Positions 1 to 12,469 of a DNA stretch of 64,000 nt are shown here, piece after piece. Below the pieces are notes generated by a model. It did no database searches and had not been told where the DNA came from. It worked only from the letters and a program-made list of their open reading frames with translations. This DNA comes from Datura wrightii (Eukaryota; Streptophyta; Magnoliopsida; Solanales; Solanaceae). Within the stretch, counting starts at the first letter, position 1, and the number at the start of each line of letters is the position of its first letter. Both the position numbers and the translations under genes were made by a program. The stretch covers positions 153,463,001 to 153,527,000 of the forward strand of contig JASDFA010000003.1 of assembly GCA_035772735.1 (NCBI GenBank). Reading direction: 5' to 3'.

Positions 1-600
1 ATTTTAAAGAAAAAAATTATTTTCCTTCTCCTCCTCCTTTTTTCTTCCTTCTTCTTTATTTGTTCTTCATTATTTTCTCAATTTACTAAATTTTTCTATG
101 TAAATTAAAATTTCGAATTCCACTATTGATTTAAAAAAAAATTATTTCTCTTCTCCTTCTCCTCCTCTTTTATTTCTTCCTTCTTCTTTATTTCCTTTTG
201 TTTTTCAATTTACCTATTTTTTTTTGTAAATTAAAATATCGAATTGCACCATTTATGAATTTTTTGAAGCTTCAAAATTGAACTTTGATTTTAAAAAATT
301 AAAATAATTTCGGATTAGATGTGGTTTCAAAAATTTGAGAACAACTTAGGGAGTTTATAAATCAAATTTAGGATGATTTGGTGTAGATTTGATGTGGTTT
401 TGAATAAAATTTCATATTCAATCTTGAATTTTACTATGGATGATGCTTGAATCTTGAAGTTTCAAAGTTGAAACATGGGTTTGAGAATTTAAAATAATTT
501 CAAATGGACGTGGTTTAAAAAATTAGAACATACTCGGAAGCTTTTATCTCAAATTTAGAATGATTTAATGTAGATTTGATGTGGTTTTGAATAAAATTAT
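1..600. repeat. Two imperfect tandem duplications in AT-rich DNA
   Basis: Bases 1-125 and 126-249 are two diverged copies of a pyrimidine-rich unit of about 120 bp; both run through a CTTCTCC-type tract into GTAAATTAAAAT and TCGAATT. Bases about 256-412 and 444-598 are two diverged copies of a second unit; both contain GTAGATTTGATGTGGTTTTG followed by AATAAAATT. There is no coding signal in either. They look like old local duplications, possibly parts of one dispersed repeat. Confidence 0.6.
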
Positions 601-995
601 ATGAATTTAAGTTTATGTTGTTGTGGTAGTATTAAATTTGTACAAGAGTTGTATATAATGTTTGTTGTTGGTGTATTAAATTTTCAAAAATGTAATATGA
701 TTTTTTATATATAAATTTTATATTATTAGATATGTATTTCATACCAAATTTGAGCGAATTCTTTTAAGTCTTGCGCGAGATATACTCATTTTTTCTGATT
801 TTATACGATTTTTATACATAGAATATTGAGCTAGATATACACATTTTATATCATTTTTATACACGAAATTTTGAGTAATTTTTTCTTAAAAAAATCTAAT
901 GTTATATTTTGTAAATTGGTAAATCTTGATATATTTTGTAATATTGAGTATTATTTATTTATGTGTGTGTGTGTGTGTATATATATAAGAAATTT
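601..995. other. AT-rich noncoding DNA with a short TG/TA microsatellite
   Basis: This stretch has no recognisable gene. It contains a (TG)n run followed by TATATATA at about 964-987, directly before the foldback element. The short open frame that crosses its end is only a readthrough into the left arm of that element. Confidence 0.5.
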
Positions 996-1455
996 GAGTC
1001 CAGTATCTAAACAGCAAAGAAAAGGAGCAGATATACAAAGAGGATATATCAAAAATTTATTGCATCAAAATGATAATTCTTGTCAGCCTTATATTTAGAT
1101 TTTTTTTAAAAAAATTATGGTAATTCGCCCAAAAATGAGCGAAATGTATAAATTTTCTATTCATAATTCACCAACTTTTGGGCGAAATGACCCTTTTTTT
1201 TTTTTAAATTCTCTCTACTCTTAAAATAAATATAAAAAAATTGTGAAGTAGAAAATTCGCCCACTTTTGGGAAGTGCCCCTTTTTCACTTTTTTAAAATT
1301 ATTTTTTAAGGAACAATGACAAGTGTTTTTTTTTTTTAATTAGAAAGTCAAAGTATTGCCTAACAGTAAATGAAATGAAATAAAGTATTGCCTAACAGTA
1401 AATGAAATGAAATAGGTAAAGAACATGAGAAATTAAATTTCAAATCTAAGCAAAG

Positions 1456-1458
<3 letters not shown>

Positions 1459-1497
<39 letters not shown>
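1459..1497. repeat. (TA)n microsatellite
   Basis: A run of about 19 TA units inside the foldback element, at the end of the first copy of its internal duplicated block. Confidence 0.95.
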
Positions 1498-1500
<3 letters not shown>

Positions 1501-1627
1501 ATTTTTTTTTAAGGTACAATGACAAGTGTTTTTTTCTTTTTAATTAGAAAGTCAAAGTATTGCCTAACAGTAAATGAAATGAAATAGGTAAAGAACATGA
1601 GAAATTAAGTTTCAAATCTAAGCAAAG

Positions 1628-1630
<3 letters not shown>

Positions 1631-1716
<86 letters not shown>

Positions 1717-1724
1717 GTATATAT

Positions 1725-1758
<34 letters not shown>

Positions 1759-1760
1759 AT
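1631..1760. repeat. Long interrupted (TA)n microsatellite
   Basis: About 130 bases of TA repeats broken by GTATATG units near 1710-1740. It lies at the end of the second copy of the duplicated block in the foldback element, matching the position of the shorter run at 1459-1497. Confidence 0.95.
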
Positions 1761-2447
1761 TGATTTTTTCTCATATAAATAAGACTCAATGAATATGTTA
1801 TATAACTGGTATTTCTAATGAAATAATCGATGCGCGTATAAGATCAGTGTCGGAATCACCCTTTTTTAAGGGTATCAAGTGTCATTTCTTCCCAAAAATT
1901 ACATTATGTAGATAGTATATCGGCACCCCAAAATTCTTGTCATGTTTCATTTTTCGAAAGTAAAATTACGTGAACTTTAATTAATATTTTAAGATGTATT
2001 TTATCACCATATTAATACACGAATGTTAAGTTAATCTAATCATATTCGTTCACCATATTCGTTTTTTGAGTGCCCCCTTTTTTATTTTTTTAATTGTTTT
2101 TTAAGGAACAATTGTAAGAGCATTAAAAGAACAATTAAAAAAAATGAAAAGGGGCACTTCGCCCAAAAGTGGGCGAATTTTCTACTTTGTAATTTTCTTT
2201 TTTTTTAAAAAATGTTAAGAGTAGAGAGAATTAAAAAATTAAAAAAAATGAAAATAGGGGCACTTTGCCCAAAAGCGGGCAAATTGTGAATAGAAAATTT
2301 ATATAGTTCGCCCATTTTGGGAGAACTACCATAATTTTTTTTTACTAAAATGTAAGGCTGACAAAAATTGTCATTTTGGTGCAATAAATTTTTCATATAC
2401 TCTTTTGGTATATCTGCTCTTTTTCTTTGCTATTTAGGTGCTGGACT

Positions 2448-3610
2448 TTATGAAATTTATCCTAGAAATTTTAGGAGTAGCTTATTTTGACACCGTCAGT
2501 TGATTTATATTTATTTTTTAATTGCTATTTTTTTGCATATATATTTACTTTTGATATGAGGTTTCTGAAATTAAGCGTGACAAAATTAAACTTTAGATAA
2601 AATATTTGAAGTTACATATGAGTGAAGTTTATGCATTCTAATTGCCTGAAGTTCAGACAAAACAAAATAAACTTTAATCACATAAAATTTCAAACATTAT
2701 ATCTAAAGTTAAACTTTGCTAAAACTAACTTCCGACAATGTACATCTGAAGTTATCCAAAATAAAATTCACATACAAAATTAAATAATAATATCAAAATC
2801 AGATATCCGTGCACTTCGTCCAAAACTGCACTATCAATTTCAAAATAGATATTCAAAATTATTTGAGAAGGGGTTAGTGAAAAAGAAAAATGTGAGGAAT
2901 AATTGATATTCATGACATTAGTCTTTTCATATTTCCATTGAAATTTCCCTTCATTTGGTTGCAAAGAAAAACGAGATGCAATTTCATTCTCAAATAAATT
3001 AAAGGATAAAACAATATCAAGCATTCTTATAATATCATTCAAATACATCTCTTTCTTTTGAAGATTATACACTTAATCCTTTAATATAATAAAAATTCTA
3101 CATAAATATTAATTTGAATAATATTTTCGTTCTAAATAGTGTTTAATTTTAGGAAACATAGGGTATATCTATAATTGAGTTATGTTGCGTGGATGTTTAG
3201 AGTAATTTACTATGAGACAAAAAAATAATAATATAATTTTGCAATAAAAAGGTATAAATTACAGAAAGGTTTAAAAAAATTGGCACCGTATTTATACTTT
3301 TTCCATGAACAAGCTAAGCAAATAAAGGAAAACAAAAGGATAATATGTAAATTGGAGAGTTAGGTTTAGCATAATTTAATAATTGCAATGCTAATCAAAT
3401 CTTATTAATTACTATAGTTAATTATTTTAATCAAATAAAAATGTTTATTAATTAATTATAATTAAGCAAAAAATATTTATAGGAGGACACATGTCCTCGT
3501 CTATTGATTTGATTTAAATATTTTTTAATTTATGAGTCAATTACATTTCAAGAAGTTTAAGAAAATAAAATTAAAATAATAACAATAATAAATAAATAAA
3601 TCAAAAAGTT
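2448..3610. other. AT-rich noncoding DNA, nothing recognised
   Basis: No protein family, RNA gene or element end was recognised. The longest open frame (minus strand, 106 codons, 2752-3072) has no identifiable motif and is about as long as expected by chance in DNA of this composition. Short repeats of the word CTGAAGTT occur around 2560-2760. Confidence 0.5.
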
Positions 3611-3625
3611 GAAGGGCCAATGTCC

Positions 3626-3900
3626 CACCACAAAAAAAGGCCAAATTTGTGGGTTTTTTTTTTTAAATATAAATTGTGGCGGTCAAAAATCCCGCAAACG
3701 GGTAGAACGACGGTTTCAATTATGGGCGTTGCAATTAATTTGTGTGATCTCTTTTAGACCGCTGCAATCATTTAGCGGCGGTCAAATAACAGCTTTTTAA
3801 TAGCCACGTTCTAAAAACTAATCAATTATTTTTTTAATGCAGCAGCGTGTAAAACCTCTCCCTAATAAGGATTTGGTTTTTAAATTGCAGCAGTCGAAAC
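3626..3900. mobile_element. Probable CACTA (En/Spm) subterminal region
   Basis: The segment begins CACCACAAAAAAAGG, one change from a CACTACAA-type terminus, and contains repeated subterminal words such as GCGGCGGTCAAA, GACCGCTGCAAT and GCAGCAGTCGAAACC in both orientations. Terminal CACTACAA and such subterminal repeats are standard in plant CACTA elements. The CACTA transposase fragment begins about 450 bases to the right in the matching orientation (minus strand). No opposite terminus or 3-bp target duplication was found, so the element appears truncated. Confidence 0.5.
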
Positions 3901-4354
3901 CCCGTAATTTATTGAATTAATTTTTTTATTACAATATTTATGAATTATTTTCCTGCTTATTACAAAAAAATATTTTTTCGCTACATAACAATAACTAATA
4001 TCATACAAGCTTAGAGGTAATGCAAATAAATAAATAAATAAAAATTAAGTTTTCAATATATTATTTCAAAGTATTGAAATCATAAAGAACTGTAATATAA
4101 AATATCAAATGAAGTTTCAAAATTTTCAATGCATTGTTCCAAAGCAAAAAACCACAAAATTTTCAATACATTATTCCAATGAAAATGACTATAACAGCAG
4201 AAACCTCAAAGGAGCAACATAATCTAATTCTTGCATAGTTTAGAGATTTAATTAGCCATGCAACATCACAATTCATATTTTAAACGCAAAAAATTACGTA
4301 CTTCGATCATTTGATAACATTGCCATAATTACTACTCTAATACAATAACAAGAA

Positions 4355-4990
4355 ACTTCAATCATTGCTAGTAGAAATACTACCACCAACTGATTTTTCG
4401 TGCATATCTGGAAGGGGTCCACAAGATGCATCTCTCAATAGATCTAGTATCATAGTCATTCTCTTGTCACTTCTAGACAAATACTTTATATGATATAACT
4501 TCAACAAAAATTCTAGCTTTGGGAACTTAGACCCTTCATACAGCTCTTGACTTCCATCCCTAAGCAACTCAAGAAAGTCTTTGTTATTCGAAACAGACAT
4601 ATCATTTAACATTTCTTTTTCTCCTACTACTTGTGACAGAGCTACATCCATACCCTCATATCTTATGTCTTGAAATTCTTTATTAATAAATAATTCTATG
4701 GGATTTCAGCGGGTAGTGTATCATGAGTAACCTCTATATTTTTAGAGTTATGCAACACATTACTTTCCCCATGCATAACTTAAGTGACATAATTTCGAGG
4801 GAATAACTTGCATATCAAATGGTCATGCACTATATTTCTTGTTTGCTACTTCTTGCAACCGCAATTAGGACATGAACATTTTATTTTATCTCCAACAACT
4901 CCATTCATAAATGGCGAAGTCCAGAAAATGATTCAAACCACGCATATATTCAGTTGTGGTTCTTGGCTTTCCAATCCATGATTTATCCAT
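4355..4990 (-). pseudogene. CACTA transposase N-terminal domain, broken
   Basis: Read on the minus strand from the ATG at 4988-4990, the product starts MDKSWIGKPR and continues to a conserved ..LDFAIYEW. This is the N-terminal transposase-associated domain found ahead of TNP2-type CACTA transposases. A frameshift moves the reading to a second frame with the zinc-ligand segment KCSCPNCGCKK, then HDHLICKLFPRNYVT with internal stops. A third frame (97 codons, about 4358-4651) has DFLELLRDGSQELYEG and KLEFLLKLYHIKYLS, matching the conserved stretch just downstream in this family. The TNP2 catalytic domain is absent. The piece is therefore a 5' coding fragment with at least one stop and two frame changes and cannot be functional. 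Identification rests on the order of motifs and their spacing. Confidence 0.75.
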
Positions 4991-5535
4991 CTAAATATAT
5001 TAAAAATTATTCTGAAACAGAACTAAGAGTACGTTTGATGAAGCAAAATGAGATTTTCAAAGGGATAAAGTTTGTTCTTACAAAAATAATTATGCAATGT
5101 AAAAATAGAGATTGACCTTGACATAAAAAGCTAGGACCTTCTGATATAAAAGTGTAAAATCATGGCGAAACTACCAAGAAGCAAGCAAATAAGAAAAGCA
5201 AATTAAAGCACTGCAACAAATTCTCGATGAGAGAAAAGCTAAGATGGTATCTAGAAAAGTTGAAGTTCTCCGAAACTAAAAGACCAAGAACTTCAAAGAT
5301 TAATCACATTATATCAACCTCAATATATTCTCAAACATCCTTAAACTTTAAAGATTAATCACATAAATACTAAGAATGGTTCCAACAGTCACTTCCTTAA
5401 ACTTCAAAGATTAATCACAAATCAATTTAGATTTTCTTTGCTTGGGCACTTTTGTTAGTTCACATGACGACATTGACATACACAATTTTAAACACTACAA
5501 CAACCTCTATATTCTCAATCAATGAAGGATCATAA

Positions 5536-5567
<32 letters not shown>
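4991..5567. other. AT-rich noncoding DNA with (CA)n microsatellite
   Basis: No coding signal. The word AAAGATTAATCACA recurs three times between about 5297 and 5420. A (CA)n run at 5535-5560 passes into TATATAT at 5561-5567, immediately before the LTR that starts at 5568. Confidence 0.5.
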
Positions 5568-8500
5568 TGTAACAACCTGTCTTTTGTTATGGGGAAAATC
5601 AGTCAGAAACATCCCTCTTGCCTAGGTTGTTGGAAGTAAGGTATTGTGTGAGTGTTAGTGAAATTTTGAATTTAAGGAATGGTCTATGTACAGGAAATAA
5701 GAGCTAATGCTTATGGAGAACCGCTGTAGCAAGACTGTGACCACTGTCAAAGGCTAGCCGTAATAGACCAGGAGAAATACCGTCGGATCTGCGGTGGCGG
5801 CGTCTTGGGTGCTATAGCGGGTCCACTATAGCAGAAATATGACCGCTGCAGCAGACAACGGGAGACAGTAAATAGGTTTAAAGTGGGATTTCAGAGATTT
5901 TACCCCATAATTCTAAGGCACGAAGTTTGAGAGCTCTGGTGGAAATTTAAAAGGGTTAGAGCAATTTCTTATTCTAAGGTAAGATTTCCTTGTTAATCCT
6001 TCCATCTTGTGATTCTCTAACACCTAGAATTAAAAATAGTGTCTAATGGTGAATTCCTAGCTAAGAACCCTAGATTTGTGAAAACTAGGGTTAGGGTTAT
6101 GGAAATGATTAGGTGTTGATTTCTAGGCCTAAAAGTGGTAAACTGACACTTTCTAGGGTGAATATGATTATAGAACATTATTTTGGTGATAGTTTGAGAT
6201 CTAGAATTTGGTGAATCTGAAATCCGTAACCTTAAAAACTGTTTTAAGAGGGTTAGAGGACTAAAACCTTCATGAACTAGGATTGAATGATCATTGTAAA
6301 TTTGAGTTATGATAATTTAGCCTATGATTATTTAATTAGGCCATAATCAACAAGTAGAATGGAGTGGATTAAGTTATTGAACCCTTAAATTGAAGATGTA
6401 GCCTATTGGTTGATTTTTTAATGTCTTATTTCTAGACTTTGAACATTCGGAGACGTTAAGAAAAGGCAAAGCTCTCGCGGAGTAGCTGGTATGTTCTAGT
6501 TTTGTGATCCATGTAGGTTATGACTTACCTTTATGTTAGACTATAATATGTGAAATATATATGTGTGTACTACTGATGTACAATTGATGAAGGTAGAGGT
6601 ATCATAAAATATGATGACTTGATGAAACACTTATAGTGACGTAACTATAAATTTGAGGATTAATCCTAGGTATGAGAACATGTGAGAAGTAGAACCTGAT
6701 TGATGATTAATAATGGGGGATGCATTCTTAATATGATATTCTTGACAAGTACTCTTAATTGGATATTCTTGATAATATGTCCTTGACGTTATGATCTTGG
6801 TAGTGGAGTTTTGCGTTGATATTCTTGATTGCAGCTTTTGATGACATGTGATTGTAGTTGTTCTTGATCATATATTTTGGTGGTGTATTTGATGGTATAA
6901 ATTATGAATATATCTTTGTGCATGTATTAAATAAAAGGAGAGGGACAAAAAAAAAGTGAATAAACCTAATAGGGTTGTGTGAACTTGTTGGTTCCCTTTT
7001 ATATGCCATGAATTAGAAGGTGAATTGGTGATGTAAATTAACTAGCTTAGAATGAATCTGAGGTAAGAAAAGAACAAGTAATTGGAAGAATTCACAGTTA
7101 ACCAGGTTGAGTGATTTAGACTCGATTTTATCTAAGTAATCTTATGTGTTGATGAATTGACCCAAAAAAAATTATAAATACTAATTGGGTGAAATTTGAC
7201 TCAAATAGACTGGCTTAAAATAGAAAGTCATAGAACTAAAGCGATACAATAAGGTTGAAAGAACTTGAATGAATAATGAGTCCCTAGGTAATAAGAGGTC
7301 TGGTAAATTTAGCTTGAGAAATTGTGAATAATATCTTTATGATGGCTTGGTTGTGAGTTTTGGTTGAAGCGGGACTACACATTTAATAATTGATAAATAA
7401 TAAATTAATGAGTAACGGTATAGAAAAAATCACCTTTTAAACTAGATAACTAGTAAATGTGGTGAGTTGCGGATATAGCTGATGGGTCTTTGTGTCTTAA
7501 TCGTATAGAATAATATTGATATATTATATGATTGTAGATGAGGTTTGAGAAGCTCAATGTGATGATTTTCATGGTGAGAGTTAATGGTAATTGAGATAAA
7601 CAAAGTGTGCTTAGGTGGTATCATATGTGTTGACCTAATGAAACACTCGATGAACTATGCTGATGATTGCTGATTTATATACCCTGTTGGATGGCCACCT
7701 GAGTTGACTGAGTAGAATCGCATGATAAATATGTTGCTTATTATTGATTGATTACTTCTTTCTAAATGGTTACATGAGTTGACGAAGTATAATATATAAA
7801 CTCTATGCTGAGGATCTGTAGTTGATAAATGGGTTTGTCCGAGTTCTCATATGAGTTGACTGGTTGATATCATGTTGCATATGTTGATGAGTGAGGGATA
7901 ATAGATTCTTATCCTGTGGTGAACGTGAATGAGATTGCTAGTATACCTTACCCTAAGATGAGAGGCACGTGTCCGAGGTGAGCATCCGGACGAGCGAAAT
8001 TATGTGTATGAGTACTTGAATATGAGTGGCTCGTACACGAGGTGAGCATCCGGGCGAGCAGTATGAATGGTTACATGGACAGATATGATCAAATGTTCAT
8101 ATGACTGGGTGTACAGATATGAGTACACGGATAGGTATGATGAGAGGTTCATACAACTGGGTGTATAATATATGAACTTCTAGAGTCCCCTATAGGTAGG
8201 GCTTACTGACATGATGAGACATCCCGGTCCGACTCGGTACCGGCCCGACGACTTAGCAGAATTAGGGGCAACGAGATATGGGACAGGATTGGTATTTTTA
8301 CCGGTTGTTCGGCCAGGTTCATTCCGGTACCAGCTCGATTCAAATCAAAAATTATTTTTTTTTTAAAAAAAAAAGTCATTTCCAGCCATTGGGGCGAGAC
8401 CCCCCAATGACTATATTCCTTGAAATCAGCCCCCCAACCCATTTAATTTTTTAATTTTTTTACACCTCTTAGTTTTAAAAATTACACTTTGATCCTTTTT

Positions 8501-8923
8501 AAAAAAATTATAAATACCCCCACATTTTCATAATTTATTCACAATTCATCTCTTCTCTTCTGTAATCTCTACTACACACTCATTCTCTCAAATAATCAAT
8601 TCTCAATTTCTCTCAAATCTCCCTATCTACATTCTCTAATTCTCCAAATTTCAAAATTTATAATTTTCAAATTCAAATTGTGTTTGTTATTTTAATTTCA
8701 AATTTTAAGTTGCTAAATCAATTTTTGAATTCCGACAATTGGTTATAATAGTTTGTTTCTACACAAATATTTGGTACATTTGTTCCATACTTACTTCAGT
8801 TATTTATTTATTTTACGACTTTATACATTTAATTTTTTTCTCTTATTTATTTAAATAAACTTGTGTTATATTTATTTAGTCATAATTTTAGTTGTGTTAC
8901 ATTTCTTTATTCATATATTATAA

Positions 8924-11900
8924 TATGAATTCTTAAAAAGATTCTAAAAAAGAAAAGGGTGTTATTGCCAAGGTTGCAGGTGCGTTTGGTATTAGTACTG
9001 ATAAAAAAAGTACAGGTTTTAGTTCTACTGCTAAAAAAATTGGTGGTTCTTCTTCAGTGCCTAGAGTTAGAATTGATAACGAAGATTTTATGCAATTTGG
9101 CAGTAGTCCTATTAATATTACTTCGGATACTCCATCGGATAATGAAATTATGAAAAAGCTTTATGGTAATTTATTAGACGAAAAATTAGATGAAGAAGTA
9201 GAAGTAGAAGTAGCAGAAGAAGAGGAATTAGATGATACCTACTAGTCCCGTTACCAAAGCTCCAACTTAGGATACTCTTTAATGTGAAGCTCAATTTCCC
9301 CCTTGTGAATCCTACTAGGGGTAATACTAGGGATCAACGGGTTAAAACTTCAGTTATTTGGCAATTTATGCATCAAAATGAGGAATGAACGAAAGCTATT
9401 TGTAATAAGTGTAAAAAAGGTATTTAAGCATGAATGCGGGGGAACAAAGGTGGAACAGTGGGGTTACATAGACATTTATTATAATATTCTAAACTTAAAT
9501 ATTTGGTGGCTAAAGAAGCCTCTAAAACCATCGGTTGTGATGTCCCTATTGGATTGGAAGGGGGTTCCAATATGTTTCAGGGCCAGTTAAACCCTTCAAA
9601 CCCAAGTGGCCCTATTACACAACGGAAATATGATAGGGATAGAGACGTGAAAACATCACAAAATTATTGTGGTCTGTGTGGTCTGTGGTTTGCCTTTTAG
9701 TTTTTTCTCCCATCCTGGATTTATTATATATATTCAACAAATATGTAATCCGACTTTTCAAGGTTTTCCGTGAAGCATGGTTAAATATAATATTTTTGAA
9801 TTTCAAGTAAAACATTATCATTATCTTCATTGTTTATTTAGTTATTTTGATGGTAGATTTTCTATTGCATATGATATGGGTCGTAGTGTCAATTCTGTTG
9901 ATTATTTAACATTACTACACATTGAATTAATCATAACTGAAATTTACAAAAAAAGAATAATAGGTTATAAAATTTGTGAGCAGAGAGAAACTACTACATA
10001 TATAGCTGCTATTATACTTGAAGTTTTACAATCTTTTGGCATTTGTAATAAAATATTGAGTGTTATACTAGATAATGCTTCTTCTAATACTAGTGTTGTT
10101 AGTACGTTAAGAACTCGATTATGTCCAATTAATAATAATGCTTTCCATGTTATATGTGTTGTTTATATATTTAATTTGACTGTACAAGATGACATTAAAT
10201 TATTTGATACTGGGTGTTCTAAAGATGAATTAGCATGTTTTTAGATTTTTCCAATGAATAAAAGTTCCAGAATTCGTGAATTTAAAGAAATTTGTAGAAT
10301 ATGTGAACTTCCATATAGAAAAGTTTCAAAACATGTAAAAACTAGATGGAATTCATTATATGAAATATTAGAAGTTGCATATATTTATAGAAGGCCTATC
10401 ACTATGTTGTATAATGATCATAATTCTGAACCTGATTTGAAACTTGATGATAATGATCAGGAGCAAATAAATAAACTTAATCAATTTTTGAATTTTATCA
10501 AGCAACAAAAATATTTTCTGGCGTGTATTATCCAACTATTAGTGAAGTTTTAATAAATGTATATGTTGTTAATTTTAAATTTGCTGAATATAAAAATAAT
10601 AAAAAGTTTGCACCAGCTATTGAGGTCATGATTCAAAAGTTAAAAAAATAGTTTTTCAAACTACTATACTTTTTAACCCAAAATATAAAGAATGAGATAC
10701 AAGAGGAGTCGTTCAAAAAATTTATGAAAATTTAGGAATAGAAGATAATGAAATTCCGAGTCTAGAAAGTTGTAAAAATAGTATTAGAGTGCAAGCTAAA
10801 TTAATGTATTAAACTTATTGCAGTTGCATAGTGGTAATGTCGTTAATGCTCTTGAAACTTCTAGGGTCTGAGTAGATAGTACTCATGAATATGTGCAAAG
10901 TCAAATTGGTCTTGATTTTTCTGACAACTGTGATTTTGATGACTATCTTTCTTCAGCTAGGGAAAATGTTATAATTGCCGTTGACGGCACGCCGGACATT
11001 CTGAGTTGCTGGAGGGCTCGTGGCAGCATATTTTCAATGCTTAGAAAGATGGTTCGGGATATGCTAGTTATTCAAGCATCATCTGTTGCTTCGGAGGCCG
11101 TTTTCAATGCGACAAGATTTCAACTTGGAGATCATCGATAGGAGTATTCACGGTTTGGTGAAAAATCAAATCAAACCGCAAATCAAACCAAACCGATTAA
11201 AAAAAAACTGACATTTGGTTTAGTTTTAAATTTTAAAAACCGATAATATTTGATTTGATTTTGATTTTACTAGAAAAAAATGAAGAAATAACCAAACCGA
11301 ACCGATAAATTTTATATATAAAAATTATAATTATTTGAATATATGTTATTAGTTTTTCATAAATAATTAGAAATATTTTATACCTTTTAATCATTAATTT
11401 GGTCTTAGTATACATTATTTCACATGCACTACAACACTTTTAAATTCTATTACTTAAAAAATATGTCCAACCGCAATACTCTAAGTCTAATTATTTATAT
11501 GCGGTGTGGCATATTGCTAATTTTTTTTTATTTTCTTTGTTAAGACATTCATCTACTCTTCAATCGTTTGCCTCTTTGATTTTTAAGGATTGACTATTTT
11601 ATTTAAAATTATATATTATTTCTGTGTGGATATTAGATGTGTGAAGTGGAAGAACCTCTAAAGTTATGCAACTTAAACATGCTAAAACTTTGGAATAGTG
11701 TTGAAAAATAATAGAAGATTTAGATACATTCATCTCGTGATAGTAGAGAGAAATTTATTGATTCCTAATATTCACTTGAAATAATTATCTCATGTCTATG
11801 TTGTTTTACCATTATTAATTTATCATTAGCTAGTTATAACCGAAAAACCGAACTAAACCGAACCAAAAGGACAAGATTCAAACTGATGGTTATTTATTTT

Positions 11901-12260
11901 ATTTGGTTTGGTTTGTTTTAAAAATTTTAAAACCGACTAGATTGGTTTGGTTTTGGTTTTAATCAAAAATTGACCCAAACTAAACCGTGAACACCCTTAA
12001 TCATCAATATTCACTAGCAGAAGACAGCTTGGAGGTATCTATAACTTTCAAAGATTGGATAACGCGGAGCGAAGAAATCACGGGCTACCGAAGTTAACTT
12101 CCCAGCAAGAAGCTTTTTTAGAGTTAGCAATTAACAGTCATGATGATATGAAAGTACAAGACCGACAACAATCTATACCAGTGCTGGAAAATATTTCATC
12201 TTAACAAATAGAAGAATTAGAAAGAGATTTCATAAAAATGTACATATATTCAAAGCTTAA
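8924..12260 (+). pseudogene. hAT transposase (RICESLEEPER-like), decayed and split by an insertion
   Basis: The first ATG (8924) is followed within a few codons by a stop. The frame then continues as a Lys/Ser-rich leader with an acidic cluster (EEVEVEVAEEEELDD, 9198-9242), a BED-type zinc-finger region (CNKCKKG near 9404-9424, later ligands in other frames), and the catalytic segment from about 9777 with AYDMGRSVNSVDYL, IIGYKICEQRETT and VILDNASSNTSV. Next come VKTRWNSLYEILEVA (10,330-10,380) and the C-terminal hAT dimerisation domain with DILSCWRARGSIFSML and VIQASSVASEAVF (11,010-11,110). That domain is cut after LGDHR by the element at 11139-11999 and resumes at 12,008 with YSLAEDSLEVSITFKDW. 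A frameshift then leads into a C-terminal tail (LPKLTSQQEAF...). Stops and frameshifts throughout show it is dead. Confidence 0.85.
11139..11999. mobile_element. Small nonautonomous hAT-like element nested in the hAT transposase
   Basis: The ends form inverted repeats: TAGGAGTATTCACGGTTT on the left and, read in reverse, TAAGGGTGTTCACGGTTT on the right. The insertion is flanked by an 8-bp target duplication with one change, ATCATCGA (11131-11138) and ATCATCAA (12000-12007). Near both ends words such as AACCAAACCG and CGGTTTGGTTTGG are repeated. The 861-bp interior has no protein signal. Removing it restores the hAT dimerisation-domain reading frame (..LGDHR / YSLAED..), which confirms the boundaries. 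The 8-bp duplication suggests it was mobilised by a hAT transposase. Confidence 0.85.
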
Positions 12261-12469
12261 TCCAAATAGAACCCTTCCTAGAAGGTGGTTGCGTAGATTA
12301 GGCGCTCTACTAATATTTATAAATTGTAATACAAATATTATATTATATTAATTTTTATATGAATAAATCTAAAGGCTTTTAGCTTTTAGCCTTAATTTTC
12401 AATTTCATTATCTGTTGTATTATATCTTAATTATTTACAAACATTTAAATAAACTTATAGATACAAATA

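Larger units (their letters stand above)
996..2447. mobile_element. Foldback / MULE-like nonautonomous element with long inverted repeats
   Basis: The left arm (about 996-1310) and the reverse complement of the right arm (about 2130-2447) match over more than 300 bases with scattered differences. Both begin GTCCAG, continue through AGCAAAGAAAA and AGCAGATATAC, and contain CTTTTGGGCGAA-type mini-hairpins. GAAATTT flanks both ends (989-995 and 2452-2458), and a 9-bp direct repeat with one mismatch (AAGAAATTT / ATGAAATTT) is a candidate target duplication. The inside has no coding capacity; it holds a 32-bp tandem repeat (1350-1381 and 1382-1413), a duplicated block (about 1310-1460 and 1510-1635) and two AT microsatellites. 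Mutator-like foldback elements have this form, but no transposase is present, so the superfamily is an inference. Confidence 0.7.

Noticed and set aside
871..2396. Two short open frames (871-1098 plus, 2205-2396 minus) with the same peptide LLHQNDN
   Set aside because: They are translations of the two inverted arms of the foldback element, not genes; the shared peptide follows from the inverted repeat.
2752..3072. 106-codon minus-strand open frame
   Set aside because: No recognisable motif, no splice or promoter context, and length expected by chance in AT-rich DNA.
11426..11440. CACTACAACAC word resembling a CACTA terminus
   Set aside because: It lies inside the small hAT-like element, has no matching opposite end or subterminal repeats.
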